Source: Anaerorhabdus sp964386325 (GTDB taxonomy: Bacteria > Bacillota_I > Bacilli_A > Erysipelotrichales > Erysipelotrichaceae). Taken from it: a stretch of DNA of 64,000 nt. Both the position numbers and the translations under genes were made by a program. Location of the stretch: NCBI GenBank assembly GCA_964386325.1, contig CAYLQY010000016.1:16549-80548 (forward strand). Direction: 5' to 3'. Positions 42,369-51,449 of this stretch are shown piece by piece (positions within the stretch are counted from its first letter, which is position 1; the number at the start of each line of letters is the position of its first letter). The notes beneath the pieces were generated by a model, which worked only from the letters and a program-made list of their open reading frames with translations, did not search any database and was not told the DNA's origin.

Positions 42369-43722
42369 AATTCTCTAATAATTTTATGATTGCATTCACA
42401 TAAATTTCAGTTTGCATAACAAGTGCATCTACTGAAATGAATTCATTCGCATCATGAATGTGGTTATCAACACCTTGTAGTTCGCATCCAAAGGCAATGC
42501 AGTTATTAATTCCTTTGGCATAAGTACCACCACCCATTGTAATTGGTTTAGATTCCATATCCCCAGTAACTTCTTGATAAGCTTTTAATAGCTTTGTTAC
42601 AAGTGGGCTATCTATTGGAAAGTACAGTGGCTCATGCGTAGAGATAATTTCTACAATTCCACCCGCTGTTTCTAAATTTGGATTCATTTTTTCTACAATT
42701 TGTTTTACTGTTAGTGTCACTGGGAAACGAATATCAATTGTTCCTTCAATTACACCATCTGTCATACCAATAACACCCACATTGAATGTAAGTGATCCAT
42801 ATTCATCTTTACATGCTGCTCCCATTAATGAACCATCAATTGTTGTACCGATTTTTTCATTATAGAAGTCTGTAAAGTCATCTTGGAATCCTGCATGTTT
42901 TAAGCCTACTAGTAAATGGCTAATTGCATTTACTCCTAGTTTTGGTGTACTTGCATGAGCAGCTACCCCTCTAGCCTCAATTTCCACAATATCGCCAACA
43001 ACGTTGAAGGCATATGTAATATTGTGATCATTGAAATAATCTTCTAATACTTTTTGGCTAAATGAATTCTTCATGACTTGGATTGTACATTTATTACATA
43101 CTACATTCGACGCAACCCCGCCTTGAATGTTAATAATTTTTGTATTCTTGCTTTTAAAGTTGGCACGAATCATTCCTTTTTCACCATGAACCCCTGGGAA
43201 ACATCCATCAGGTGTAAAGCCCATATCAATATGACCTTCTTTTTCTACATAGTGTGCTAAGCAGCGTGATCCATTTTCTTCATTAATACCCATAATTAAA
43301 CGAATACGTTTAATTAGTGGAATATTCAAATCTTTTACAATCTTCATTGCAATCATACTTGCAACAACTGCACCCTTATCATCAGTAGTTCCTCGACCAT
43401 ATGCATTCCCATCAATAATTTCCATATTGAATGGATCTGTATTCCATCCTTCTCCTGCTGGTACAACATCTAAGTGCCCAAGAATTCCAATAAGACCTTC
43501 TCCTTCACCCATTTCTGCATAACCAACATAGTTATCAAGATTCACAGTTTTAAAGCCATATGAGTCACACATTTTAAGTGCTGCATTAAGACAATCCGCT
43601 GGAACGCGTCCAAAAGGATAGCCTTCCTCTGCTTTACCCATAACTGAGTTATAACTTACTAGTGTCTTTAAGTGCGTTAATATTTCATCTAAATGAGATT
43701 CTACTTCTTTTCTAACATCCAT
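42367..43722 (-). CDS. pepV: M20-family dipeptidase PepV
   Basis: This 451-residue protein is a PepV-type zinc dipeptidase. It has YNSVMGKAEEGYPFGRVPADCL, GILGHLDVVPAGEGW with the first metal His and Asp, GRGTTDDKGAVVAS with the bridging Asp, GINEENGSRC with the catalytic Glu, and MGGGTYAKGINN and GVDNHIHDANE near the C-terminus. It cleaves dipeptides for amino-acid supply. It is a single gene between terminators. Confidence 0.95.
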   Translation of the reverse strand: MDVRKEVESHLDEILTHLKTLVSYNSVMGKAEEGYPFGRVPADCLNAALKMCDSYGFKTVNLDNYVGYAEMGEGEGLIGILGHLDVVPAGEGWNTDPFNMEIIDGNAYGRGTTDDKGAVVASMIAMKIVKDLNIPLIKRIRLIMGINEENGSRCLAHYVEKEGHIDMGFTPDGCFPGVHGEKGMIRANFKSKNTKIINIQGGVASNVVCNKCTIQVMKNSFSQKVLEDYFNDHNITYAFNVVGDIVEIEARGVAAHASTPKLGVNAISHLLVGLKHAGFQDDFTDFYNEKIGTTIDGSLMGAACKDEYGSLTFNVGVIGMTDGVIEGTIDIRFPVTLTVKQIVEKMNPNLETAGGIVEIISTHEPLYFPIDSPLVTKLLKAYQEVTGDMESKPITMGGGTYAKGINNCIAFGCELQGVDNHIHDANEFISVDALVMQTEIYVNAIIKLLEN

Positions 43723-43779
43723 ATTTTGGTCCCCCTAATATTTTTCTATTAGTCTACCATTTTTAAAGTACTTTGTACA

Positions 43780-44532
43780 TTATAAGTCTATTTCTAAACC
43801 TACTGGACAATGATCTGAACCCATTATTTCCTGGTAAATTCGTGCTTCTTGAATCTTTTTCTCAAGCGATTTTGATGTGATAAAGTAATCAATTCTCCAT
43901 CCAACATTCTTTTCTCTTGAATTAAAACGATATGACCACCAAGAATAAGCAATTTCTTCAGGGTAAATTGTTCTAAATGTATCTAAAAAACCAGCAGACA
44001 GTAAAACTGTCATTTTTTCTCTTTCTTCATCAGAGAATCCAGGATTTCGACGATTCGTCTTTGGATTTTTCAAATCTATCTCTTGATGGGCAACATTTAA
44101 GTCTCCACAATAAACAACCGGTTTCTTCTTATTAAGTTCTAACAAATGATTGCGTAGTTCATCTTCCCACTCCATACGGTATGATAAACGTGCTAGTTCT
44201 TCCTTCGAATTAGGTACATATGCATTCACTAAATAGAACTTTTCAAATTCAAGCGTTAACACTCGCCCTTCGTCATTAAAAACATCTTTACCAAAATCAG
44301 TTTGAACAGAAAGTGGTTTAACTTTTGTGAATACAGCTGTTCCAGAATATCCTTTTCTTTCAGCACTATGCCAAAATTGATGATAACCTTCAAGTTCTAA
44401 TTCAATTTGATGAGGTTGAAGCTTTGTTTCTTGTAGACAAAAGATGTCGGCATTTTCTTGTTTGAAAAAATCTAAGAAACCTTTGGTAATACAAGCTCTT
44501 AACCCATTAACATTCCAAGAGATTAATTTCAT
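43780..44532 (-). CDS. exoA: exodeoxyribonuclease III / AP endonuclease ExoA
   Basis: This 250-residue protein has WNVNGLRACITKGFLDFF, FCLQETKLQ with the metal Glu, VYCGDLNVAHQEIDLKNP, GFSDEEREKM, and DYFITSKSL plus GSDHCPVGLEIDL at the end, which is the complete ExoIII-type set. It repairs abasic sites. The start overlaps the stop of the aminopeptidase P gene by four bases. Confidence 0.96.
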   Translation of the reverse strand: MKLISWNVNGLRACITKGFLDFFKQENADIFCLQETKLQPHQIELELEGYHQFWHSAERKGYSGTAVFTKVKPLSVQTDFGKDVFNDEGRVLTLEFEKFYLVNAYVPNSKEELARLSYRMEWEDELRNHLLELNKKKPVVYCGDLNVAHQEIDLKNPKTNRRNPGFSDEEREKMTVLLSAGFLDTFRTIYPEEIAYSWWSYRFNSREKNVGWRIDYFITSKSLEKKIQEARIYQEIMGSDHCPVGLEIDL

Positions 44533-46328
44533 ACCTTTTTAATCTTTCTTGTTTGAATTTTTAACCAAGTTCTTTCTTTTTGTGTTAAATAAGGGCTAAT
44601 TTTTGAATATACTTCGGCATGATATTGATTTAATACTTCTATTTCATCATCCAACATATCTTCTGGACGAACTGCATCTAAATCAATAGGTGCTAATGTA
44701 ATTGTATCGAAATGCATAAATTGTCCGTATGTATTTTTCTTACCTTTTTGTACAAGTAATTCATTTTCAATACGAATACCTAGTTTATTTGGAAGATAAA
44801 TACCTGGTTCATCTGTAACTACCATTCCTTCTTCTAATGGAACAATCGCAAAACCAGTTCCTGTATTTGACCAACGAATACCGTGAGGTCCTTCATGTAC
44901 GCCTAATACAAATCCAACACCATGTCCTGTTCCGCATTGGTAATCCAAATCTAAATCCCATACTGGTCCTCTTGCAAGAATATCAAGCGATGCTCCTGTA
45001 CAACCGTATAAGAAGTTTGCGCTACTTAAACGAAGCATACTTCTTAATACTGCAGTATAGTATGTTTTCACTTCTTCACTCACTGCACCAAGGACAATAG
45101 TACGTGTTATATCTGTAGTTCCTTCTAAATATTGTCCTCCTGAATCAACCAACAACATTCCTTCATTTTTAAGAACCGCAAAGTTATCTTCAGTAGCACT
45201 GTAATGCATCATTGCCGCATTTGGTCCATACGCTGCAATTGTTCCAAAACTCGCTTCAATATGATTTTCTTGTGCTTGGCGAAGTTCACGTAATTTCGCC
45301 GCTGCACTAAGTTCAGTAATTTCAATTTTGCCAATATTATTCTTTAACCAATAAATAAATTTTGTAACTGCCACACCATCTTTGATATGTGAATAACGAA
45401 TATTTTTGATTTCTGTTTTATTCTTAACAGCACGGTACATAACAATAGGACTCTTCTCATCAATGATCGTACAAGAATTATCAATTTGTTTTTTATAATA
45501 TGAAGTAAGCACTGTAGAATCAATCCATATTTTCTTGTTAGTGTAATTAGAAAGTTCACTACCTAAGTCAAAATATCCTTTGATAGATACTTTAGCACTT
45601 GAAAGTTTCTTACAAATATCTGCTGATAATTTTTTCCTGTCCACAAACAATGTTACTTTATTCTTTGTTACTGTCGCAAAAGCTAACACAACAGGTGTAT
45701 CTTCAATATCATATCCTCTTAAGTTAAGTAACCAAGCCACATCTTCTAGAGAAGTTAATACGCAAACATCCGCATTTTTTTCTGCCATTGCATTTTGAAC
45801 ACGTTTAATCTTATCTTCAGTTTTTGCACCTGTGTATTTATCTTGAAGTAAAAATGCTGATTCTTGTGGTAATGCTGGTCTATCTTCCCAAATTTCATCA
45901 ACTAAATCTTTATCTTCTTTTGTTTTACCACCTTTTTGTGCAATTAGTTTTTCGAAACAATCAACAGTACTTGCACTTACAACTTTACCATCAAAACCTA
46001 AAACACCATTTTCAGGAAGTTTTTCTTTGATAAACTCAGACACTGTTGGTACTTTGTCTTGTCCCATTTTATATAATGTGATGCTTGAGCCTTTTAATTG
46101 TTTTTCTGCTTGCACAAAATAACGACCATCAGCCCATAAACCTGCTTCTTTCATCGTTACCACAAGTGTACCTGCAGATCCTGTAAATCCAGACATAAAG
46201 CGTCTTGCTTTAAAATAATCTGGTAGGTATTCACTTTGATGATAATCAGCAGTCGGAACGTAATAAATATCAATTCCTTCCATTTTCATCAATTCCCTTA
46301 GTTTTGCTACTTTTTCTTTAACTATCAT
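44529..46328 (-). CDS. pepP: M24B aminopeptidase P (Xaa-Pro aminopeptidase)
   Basis: I chose the ATG at 46328 (599 residues) because GAGGTGAATACT precedes it. This is the large three-domain form: two N-terminal creatinase-like domains (about residues 1-300) and a C-terminal pita-bread domain. The latter has VDSGGQYLEGTTDITRT with the two metal Asp, GTGHGVGFVLGVHEGPHG with the His, and VTDEPGIYLPNKLGIRIENE with the two Glu. It removes N-terminal residues before proline. It is divergent from copA and overlaps exoA by four bases. Confidence 0.94.
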   Translation of the reverse strand: MIVKEKVAKLRELMKMEGIDIYYVPTADYHQSEYLPDYFKARRFMSGFTGSAGTLVVTMKEAGLWADGRYFVQAEKQLKGSSITLYKMGQDKVPTVSEFIKEKLPENGVLGFDGKVVSASTVDCFEKLIAQKGGKTKEDKDLVDEIWEDRPALPQESAFLLQDKYTGAKTEDKIKRVQNAMAEKNADVCVLTSLEDVAWLLNLRGYDIEDTPVVLAFATVTKNKVTLFVDRKKLSADICKKLSSAKVSIKGYFDLGSELSNYTNKKIWIDSTVLTSYYKKQIDNSCTIIDEKSPIVMYRAVKNKTEIKNIRYSHIKDGVAVTKFIYWLKNNIGKIEITELSAAAKLRELRQAQENHIEASFGTIAAYGPNAAMMHYSATEDNFAVLKNEGMLLVDSGGQYLEGTTDITRTIVLGAVSEEVKTYYTAVLRSMLRLSSANFLYGCTGASLDILARGPVWDLDLDYQCGTGHGVGFVLGVHEGPHGIRWSNTGTGFAIVPLEEGMVVTDEPGIYLPNKLGIRIENELLVQKGKKNTYGQFMHFDTITLAPIDLDAVRPEDMLDDEIEVLNQYHAEVYSKISPYLTQKERTWLKIQTRKIKKV

Positions 46329-46385
46329 AGTATTCACCTCTTCATCTATTGTAACTGTTCTACACATTTTTTTAAAGCAATTAAA

Positions 46386-46414
46386 TTGACAAAAGGGCAC
46401 TTTATCATTATTGT
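46386..46414 (+). promoter_or_regulatory. promoter of copA
   Basis: TTGACA (46386-46391) and TATTGT (46409-46414) are 17 bases apart, 24 bases before the ATG. I see no CopY-box (TACAnnTGTA). Confidence 0.7.
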
Positions 46415-46438
46415 AAGAGGAGTTAAAGGAGGGAAAAG

Positions 46439-48901
46439 ATGAAGCAACAATTCAATATTAAAGGAATGACTTGTGCTGCATGTAGTTCAGCAATTGAACG
46501 AAAACTTAGTCACCTCGATGGCGTAAAGTCATGTCAAGTAAATTTACTCGCAAATAACATGACTGTTGAATACGATAACATTAGTGATAAAGATATTATT
46601 CATGCAGTTCAAGATGTTGGTTATGACGCTTTTCTTCCCAGTTCTGACCAAAAAGAAACCAATGAATATGCCAAGTTAGCTGATAAAATGAAGAAACGAT
46701 TTATCCTTTCTCTCATCTTTACAGTTCCGTTATTCTATTTAGCAATGGGTCACATGATGGGTTGGCCATTACCTGGAATTTTCCACACAAATCCTTTACT
46801 AAATGCCTTTACTCAACTCGCTTTAACAATCCCTGTCTTAATTATTAACCATGAGTTCTTCACCCATGGTTTTAAAGCACTATTTAAATTGAATCCTAAC
46901 ATGGACTCACTTATTGCGATTGGATCTAGTGCTGCTGTTTTATATGGCTTGTACGCAATTGTAAAGATAGTTATTGGTGTACAAACAGGTGATACTAAAA
47001 TGGTTGAGATGTTCATTATGGATCTCTACTTTGAAACAAGTGCCATGATACTCACATTAATCACATTAGGTAAGTATCTAGAAATCAAATCAAAAGGTAA
47101 AACCTCTGAAGCCATTTCTAAATTAATAGATTTAGCTCCAAAAACAGCAATTGTTCTTAGAAACCATAAACAAGTTGAAATACCTATTGAAGAAGTACAA
47201 CTTGGTGATACGTTATGTGTCAAACCAGGTCAAAGAATTCCAGTTGATGGAACAGTTACAAAAGGATTTACTACAGTAGATGAATCAGCAATCACAGGTG
47301 AAAGCATCCCCGTTGAGAAATCAACAGGTTCTAAGGTTGTAGGGGCTACAATTAATAAATCAGGATATTTTGAGTTTGAGGCTACCAAAATCGGTGAAAA
47401 TACAACGCTTTCTCAAATCATTCGTTTGGTAGAAGAAGCCGCTAATTCAAAAGCACCTATTTCAAAAATGGCTGATAAAGTATCCAGTATCTTTGTTCCC
47501 GCAGTTATCATTATCGCCCTATTAGCAACAATTATTTGGTTACTTTTAGGAGAAACACTTGAGTTCTCATTAAGCATTGGAATTGCTGTACTGGTTATCT
47601 CTTGTCCATGTGCCCTTGGTTTAGCTACACCAACAGCCATTATGGTCGCAACTGGTAAAGGTGCTGAAAACGGTATTTTAATTAAATCTGCTGATATTCT
47701 AGAAACTGCATGTTCAATTAATGCAATTGTTCTTGATAAAACAGGGACAATTACTGAAGGAAAACCTAAAGTTACCGATGTTATCGTAAATGAAAATATT
47801 AAAGAAAGTGAATTTTATTACATTGCTTATTCACTTGAGAAAAAATCCGAACACCCATTAGCGCAAGCTGTCATTCAGTATTTAAAGGATACCGAATTCA
47901 AAGAAATTGATTTTGATAACTTCAAAACGATTTCCGCTAGAGGAATCAATGCCATCTTAGATGACACCCAATATTTTGCAGGAAATCTTGCATTACTAGA
48001 AGAAAATGGTATTGATACATCTAAAATTAAACGTGTTGTTGATAAATTTTCTCACGAAGGTAAAACAACCCTTTGCTTTGCTAATCAATCGGAAATACTT
48101 GGGCTTATTGCTGTAGCAGATGTTATCAAAGAAAATAGTATTCAAGCCATCAATAAATTACATGAGATGGGTATTGAAACATTAATGCTAACAGGTGACA
48201 ATAAAATCATTGCAGAAGCTGTTTTCAAACAACTCAACTTAAATAACTATGCAGCTGAAGTCTTTCCTGAAGATAAACAAAACTATATTAAAAAATTCCA
48301 AGAAGAAGGTAAAATTGTTGCTATGGTAGGTGATGGTATCAACGATGCTCCTGCACTAATGAGTGCAAATATTGGTATTGCGATTGGTGCTGGAACAGAT
48401 GTTGCGATTGAATCTGCGGATGTAGTCTTAACACGATCTAACTTATGGGATGTTATCACCATGATTGAATTAAGCAAGGCAACACTTAGAAATATTAAAC
48501 AAAACTTATTCTGGGCTTTGATTTACAACACTATTGGTATTCCCCTAGCTGCTGGATTATTTATTGGCATCTTTGGTTGGAAATTAAATCCAATGTTCGG
48601 TGCATTTGCAATGAGCTTAAGTTCAGTAAGTGTAGTAACAAATGCATTACGATTAAAAAACTTTAAAGGAGCGAAAGCAAAAATGAATACAACAAATACA
48701 AAAACAATTAAAATCGACGGCATGTCTTGTGGACATTGCCAAGCTAGAGTAGAGAAAGCACTTAACACAATTGATGGTGTAAACGCAACAGTAGATCTTG
48801 CGAATAAATGTGCTAATGTTCAACTTACTAAAGAAGTTGCAAACGAAACTCTAAAAGCGGCTATTGAAGATGCCGGTTATGATGTAATCTCAATCGATTA
48901 A
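46439..48901 (+). CDS. copA: Cu(I)-exporting P1B-type ATPase with a fused C-terminal CopZ-like domain
   Basis: This 820-residue protein has an N-terminal HMA domain (GMTCAACSSAIERKL, about residues 8-22), about eight membrane helices, the CPC metal site (VISCPCALGLATP), TGES actuator loop, phosphorylation motif DKTGT (Asp about 433), SEHPLAQAV nucleotide site and VGDGINDAPAL hinge. Membrane and ATPase motifs fit CopA. The last 70 residues form a second HMA domain (GMSCGHCQARVEKAL), in the place where most relatives end. AAAGGAGGG precedes the ATG. It exports Cu(I). A separate chaperone could also be made from an internal start. Confidence 0.96.
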   Translation: MKQQFNIKGMTCAACSSAIERKLSHLDGVKSCQVNLLANNMTVEYDNISDKDIIHAVQDVGYDAFLPSSDQKETNEYAKLADKMKKRFILSLIFTVPLFYLAMGHMMGWPLPGIFHTNPLLNAFTQLALTIPVLIINHEFFTHGFKALFKLNPNMDSLIAIGSSAAVLYGLYAIVKIVIGVQTGDTKMVEMFIMDLYFETSAMILTLITLGKYLEIKSKGKTSEAISKLIDLAPKTAIVLRNHKQVEIPIEEVQLGDTLCVKPGQRIPVDGTVTKGFTTVDESAITGESIPVEKSTGSKVVGATINKSGYFEFEATKIGENTTLSQIIRLVEEAANSKAPISKMADKVSSIFVPAVIIIALLATIIWLLLGETLEFSLSIGIAVLVISCPCALGLATPTAIMVATGKGAENGILIKSADILETACSINAIVLDKTGTITEGKPKVTDVIVNENIKESEFYYIAYSLEKKSEHPLAQAVIQYLKDTEFKEIDFDNFKTISARGINAILDDTQYFAGNLALLEENGIDTSKIKRVVDKFSHEGKTTLCFANQSEILGLIAVADVIKENSIQAINKLHEMGIETLMLTGDNKIIAEAVFKQLNLNNYAAEVFPEDKQNYIKKFQEEGKIVAMVGDGINDAPALMSANIGIAIGAGTDVAIESADVVLTRSNLWDVITMIELSKATLRNIKQNLFWALIYNTIGIPLAAGLFIGIFGWKLNPMFGAFAMSLSSVSVVTNALRLKNFKGAKAKMNTTNTKTIKIDGMSCGHCQARVEKALNTIDGVNATVDLANKCANVQLTKEVANETLKAAIEDAGYDVISID
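48683..48901 (+). CDS. possible internally initiated CopZ-like chaperone (within copA)
   Basis: The in-frame ATG at 48683 is preceded by AAAGGAG at 48665-48671, with 11 bases between. It would yield a 72-residue protein made of one HMA domain with GMSCGHC, of the size and plan of free CopZ. The spacing is longer than ideal. Either an ancestral copA-copZ pair has fused, or both the fusion and a free form are made. Confidence 0.45.
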   Translation: MNTTNTKTIKIDGMSCGHCQARVEKALNTIDGVNATVDLANKCANVQLTKEVANETLKAAIEDAGYDVISID

Positions 48902-48905
48902 GTTG

Positions 48906-48936
48906 AACCAGTGGGTAGTAAACTCACTGGTTTTTA
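48906..48936 (+). terminator. terminator of copA
   Basis: AACCAGTG and CACTGGTT pair around an 11-base loop and are followed by TTTT. Confidence 0.8.
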
Positions 48937-49037
48937 TGTACAATAAACTTAATTCTACGATAAGTAGAGAAATATCCACGTATCATGAGTGTACGTATCA
49001 TTGCACTTATTTTATTTTATTGTTAAGGAGAAAACAT

Positions 49038-50207
49038 ATGAATAAAATAGGAAATTTTTTAGCCGAACTAAGAAAAGAAAAAGGATATACTCAACAAGAA
49101 GTTGCAGATGCCTTGAATGTATCAAACAAAACAGTAAGTAAATGGGAAAGAAGTGAAGGTTATCCTGAGATTGAAACACTAATTGATTTAGCAGAACTTT
49201 ACAATATATCTGTTGATGAGTTACTTGCCGGTGAAAGAACAAAGATAAAGTGTACGGACTCACTCGAAATCTTATTAACGCTCGATTTCGAAAAGAAAAA
49301 GATATACTCTTTATTTATGAGTTTTATAGCTTTATTTATTTTCTTTAGCATTTATTTCTACACAAAAGATTTTTCTTTATCTTTTTTCATTTATTTAGCA
49401 TTAATGTGTTTATCATTTATGTTTCTAATGCTGGGATTACTAAAACTTAAAAAATATCATATCAAGAAAAAATTTATTTATTTTGAATGGATTCGAAACT
49501 TTATTTGCTTATCCATTTTTATTTTTCCATGCATTGGGTTCATGCTTATTCTTACTCCCGAAGATATGATAAAGTTACTAAATCAAGCAATGAATCTGCA
49601 ACCTTTAGCCAATGGGGTAGAGATGGGTATGAATGGAGTTACATTCAATGCACAATTTTTCATAACCTTTACTGATTACTTACGCTTACTTCCAATTATA
49701 TTATTTTCATCCTTTTTGGTCTTCCAGTTTTCTAATCTAATTAAAAAAGCAAATAAATTTCACTTTGCTTTTATTTCTTTACTTTTATTCTTGTTTATTG
49801 GCAATATCTGTTATCAAGTATATACCATTGAAAAACCAAATCGCATTCTTCAAATGACGGAAACTGACTATACATCCTTCAAAAGGAATTTTTTGAAAAT
49901 ATATACTTTTCATCAGGAACAAAGTGACAATATTCTAGAGGAATACGTCGAAGAAAAAGAAATTGATTTCGCACAGATTAATGGTTTCCTTTCATCAGAT
50001 AAACAAATAGAAAAATATGCAAATATCAAGAAATTTGATGATGCTAATTTCACCGTGGTTTATAAAACAACCCTCCCTGAAACATTTGATAGAGTTGAAA
50101 AGAGTATTATCTTCACATCTCTTTTCTCCAGTATTCTGCTTATTATTAATATTTTCTTTCTTATCCTTGCTTACCGGAAGGGAAAACCACTTCCACGATT
50201 ACAATAG
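49038..50207 (+). CDS. XRE regulator with a membrane-spanning C-terminal part
   Basis: I chose the ATG at 49038 (389 residues) because AAGGAGAAAACAT precedes it; the frame is open back to 48903 but begins in copA's terminator. Residues 1-65 form a Cro/CI-type HTH (TQQEVADALNVSNKTVSKWER), then about five membrane segments (about 95-115, 118-140, 155-175, 215-240 and 360-380) with a central external loop. It is a one-component membrane-bound regulator with unknown ligand. No neighbour is clearly its target. Confidence 0.82.
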   Translation: MNKIGNFLAELRKEKGYTQQEVADALNVSNKTVSKWERSEGYPEIETLIDLAELYNISVDELLAGERTKIKCTDSLEILLTLDFEKKKIYSLFMSFIALFIFFSIYFYTKDFSLSFFIYLALMCLSFMFLMLGLLKLKKYHIKKKFIYFEWIRNFICLSIFIFPCIGFMLILTPEDMIKLLNQAMNLQPLANGVEMGMNGVTFNAQFFITFTDYLRLLPIILFSSFLVFQFSNLIKKANKFHFAFISLLLFLFIGNICYQVYTIEKPNRILQMTETDYTSFKRNFLKIYTFHQEQSDNILEEYVEEKEIDFAQINGFLSSDKQIEKYANIKKFDDANFTVVYKTTLPETFDRVEKSIIFTSLFSSILLIINIFFLILAYRKGKPLPRLQ

Positions 50208-50291
50208 AAAATTTACATTTATCATGTTCCAAACACTTTACTACTTCATTTTTATGAAAGTTACTATAATGTAGTAAAGGAGTGTTAAACT

Positions 50292-51050
50292 ATGAAAATG
50301 CCTGTTTATTTTATCGGTCATGGTAGTCCCATGAATGCAATTGAAAATAATGAATTTACTCATCAATGGAAAGAATTAATTGGAGACTGTACACCAAAAG
50401 CAATTCTTATTATTAGTGCTCATTGGATGGAAACTAATTATGAAATCACCACTAACCCATATCCTTCTATGATTTATGATATGTTTGGTTTTCCTAGCGA
50501 ATTATATACCGTCAATTATCCTGCTCATACCGATGAATCAATTATCAGAAGATGTTGTGAGCTAATTCCTGAATTAAAACCAAATAATAACCGTGGTTAT
50601 GACCATGGTGTTTGGTCTATTCTAAAACATATGGTGCCTCTTGCGGATATTCCAGTTGTTCAAATTTCACTGAGCGAAACAGCCTCTTTACAAGAACATT
50701 ATAATCTTGGTAAAGCACTCCGTATCTTACGTGATGAGAATGTTTTAATTATTGGCAGTGGTAATATTGTACATAATCTTAGAGAATTGAATTGGAATGA
50801 GTATTACTCTGAATATCCTTGGTCTAAACAATTTAGGGAATACGTTAATCATGCTTTACTACATGGTGATGATCAAAGTTTAATTCATTATGATAAGGAT
50901 GGCTACAATGGACTTATGAGTGTAAATTCACAAGAACATTATCTTCCTTTGTTGGTTTGCTTAGGTGCCAGTGATCATGATATACCATCTTTATCCAATG
51001 ATGTAATTATTAATGGTTCCTTAAGTATGACTTGTGTTTCTTGGAAATAA
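50292..51050 (+). CDS. DODA-type (class III, LigB-superfamily) extradiol dioxygenase
   Basis: This 252-residue protein has YFIGHGSPMNAIENN, IISAHWMET, GYDHGVWSILKHM and GSGNIVHNL, which supply the metal-binding His residues of the YgiD/DODA group. Members cleave catechol rings such as DOPA with oxygen, or act on related substrates. Its substrate here is uncertain. AAAGGAGTGTTAAACT precedes the ATG, and TATAAT lies at 50265-50270. It ends at a strong terminator. Confidence 0.92.
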   Translation: MKMPVYFIGHGSPMNAIENNEFTHQWKELIGDCTPKAILIISAHWMETNYEITTNPYPSMIYDMFGFPSELYTVNYPAHTDESIIRRCCELIPELKPNNNRGYDHGVWSILKHMVPLADIPVVQISLSETASLQEHYNLGKALRILRDENVLIIGSGNIVHNLRELNWNEYYSEYPWSKQFREYVNHALLHGDDQSLIHYDKDGYNGLMSVNSQEHYLPLLVCLGASDHDIPSLSNDVIINGSLSMTCVSWK

Positions 51051-51053
51051 AAT

Positions 51054-51082
51054 AAAGGCAATGTAGAATTTACATTGCCTTT
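51054..51082. terminator. terminator of the dioxygenase gene
   Basis: AAAGGCAATGTA (51054-51065) and TACATTGCCTTT (51071-51082) form a perfect 12-base-pair stem. A and T runs on both sides would also end a minus-strand transcript. Confidence 0.88.
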
Positions 51083-51084
51083 TA

Positions 51085-51345
51085 AAACATTTATTTTTAG
51101 AACTATATCTAAATTTTTTCGACATAATCGAAATATTATACTATTTAATTTTTATGATATCCTGTCCATTGGTCTACCCTCATGCAGACTTTTCTTTCTA
51201 TTTAATTATTTAATACTAAATTTGAGTTTCCCGTTTCTAAATAAATCTGCATTTATTCAGAAACTTGAATTAATATTCTAACAACACCTTCTTCATATTA
51301 ATTGAGTACCTCCTTTCAGTATCTCTTTACACCTTTATAATACAC
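51085..51345 (-). ncRNA. candidate structured RNA with a tiny ORF
   Basis: On the minus strand a TATTATAAA box (51334-51342) is followed by GAAAGGAGGT (51308-51317) and the ATG at 51296 of an eight-codon frame (MKKVLLEY). A hairpin with a 14-base-pair stem and four-base loop comes next (51233-51264), and the transcript would end at the terminator hairpin at 51054-51082. The -35 is poor. I name no RNA family. Confidence 0.35.
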
Positions 51346-51412
51346 CCACACTATTCTTTTCATAGTCTATACTTATTCTTTTTTAGTGGTATAATTAAAG
51401 TGTTGGGATATT

Positions 51413-51444
51413 AAAAGGATTTGTGAATAATCACAGATCCTTTT
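51413..51444 (-). terminator. terminator of the mac-like/yqeY operon
   Basis: AAAAGGATTTGTGA and TCACAGATCCTTTT pair with one G-U over a four-base loop. On the minus strand T-rich sequence follows. Confidence 0.8.
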
Positions 51445-51449
51445 TTAGT

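Larger units (their letters stand above)
51051..51449. other. 400-base region with hairpins and a possible small transcript
   Basis: It contains a terminator hairpin (51054-51082), a 14-base-pair hairpin (51233-51264), a tiny minus-strand ORF of eight codons with a perfect ribosome binding site, a TATTATAAA box, and the yqeY terminator (51413-51444). It holds no conventional gene; the frame at 51075-51281 on the + strand has no ribosome binding site. Confidence 0.6.

Noticed and set aside
46439..48901. CopA tail as the result of a frameshift or of programmed frameshifting
   Set aside because: The CopZ-like domain is in the same frame as CopA; no slippery site or frame change is needed.
51075..51281. 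68-codon + strand frame after the dioxygenase terminator
   Set aside because: It starts inside a terminator stem, has no ribosome binding site and spans a 14-base-pair hairpin.
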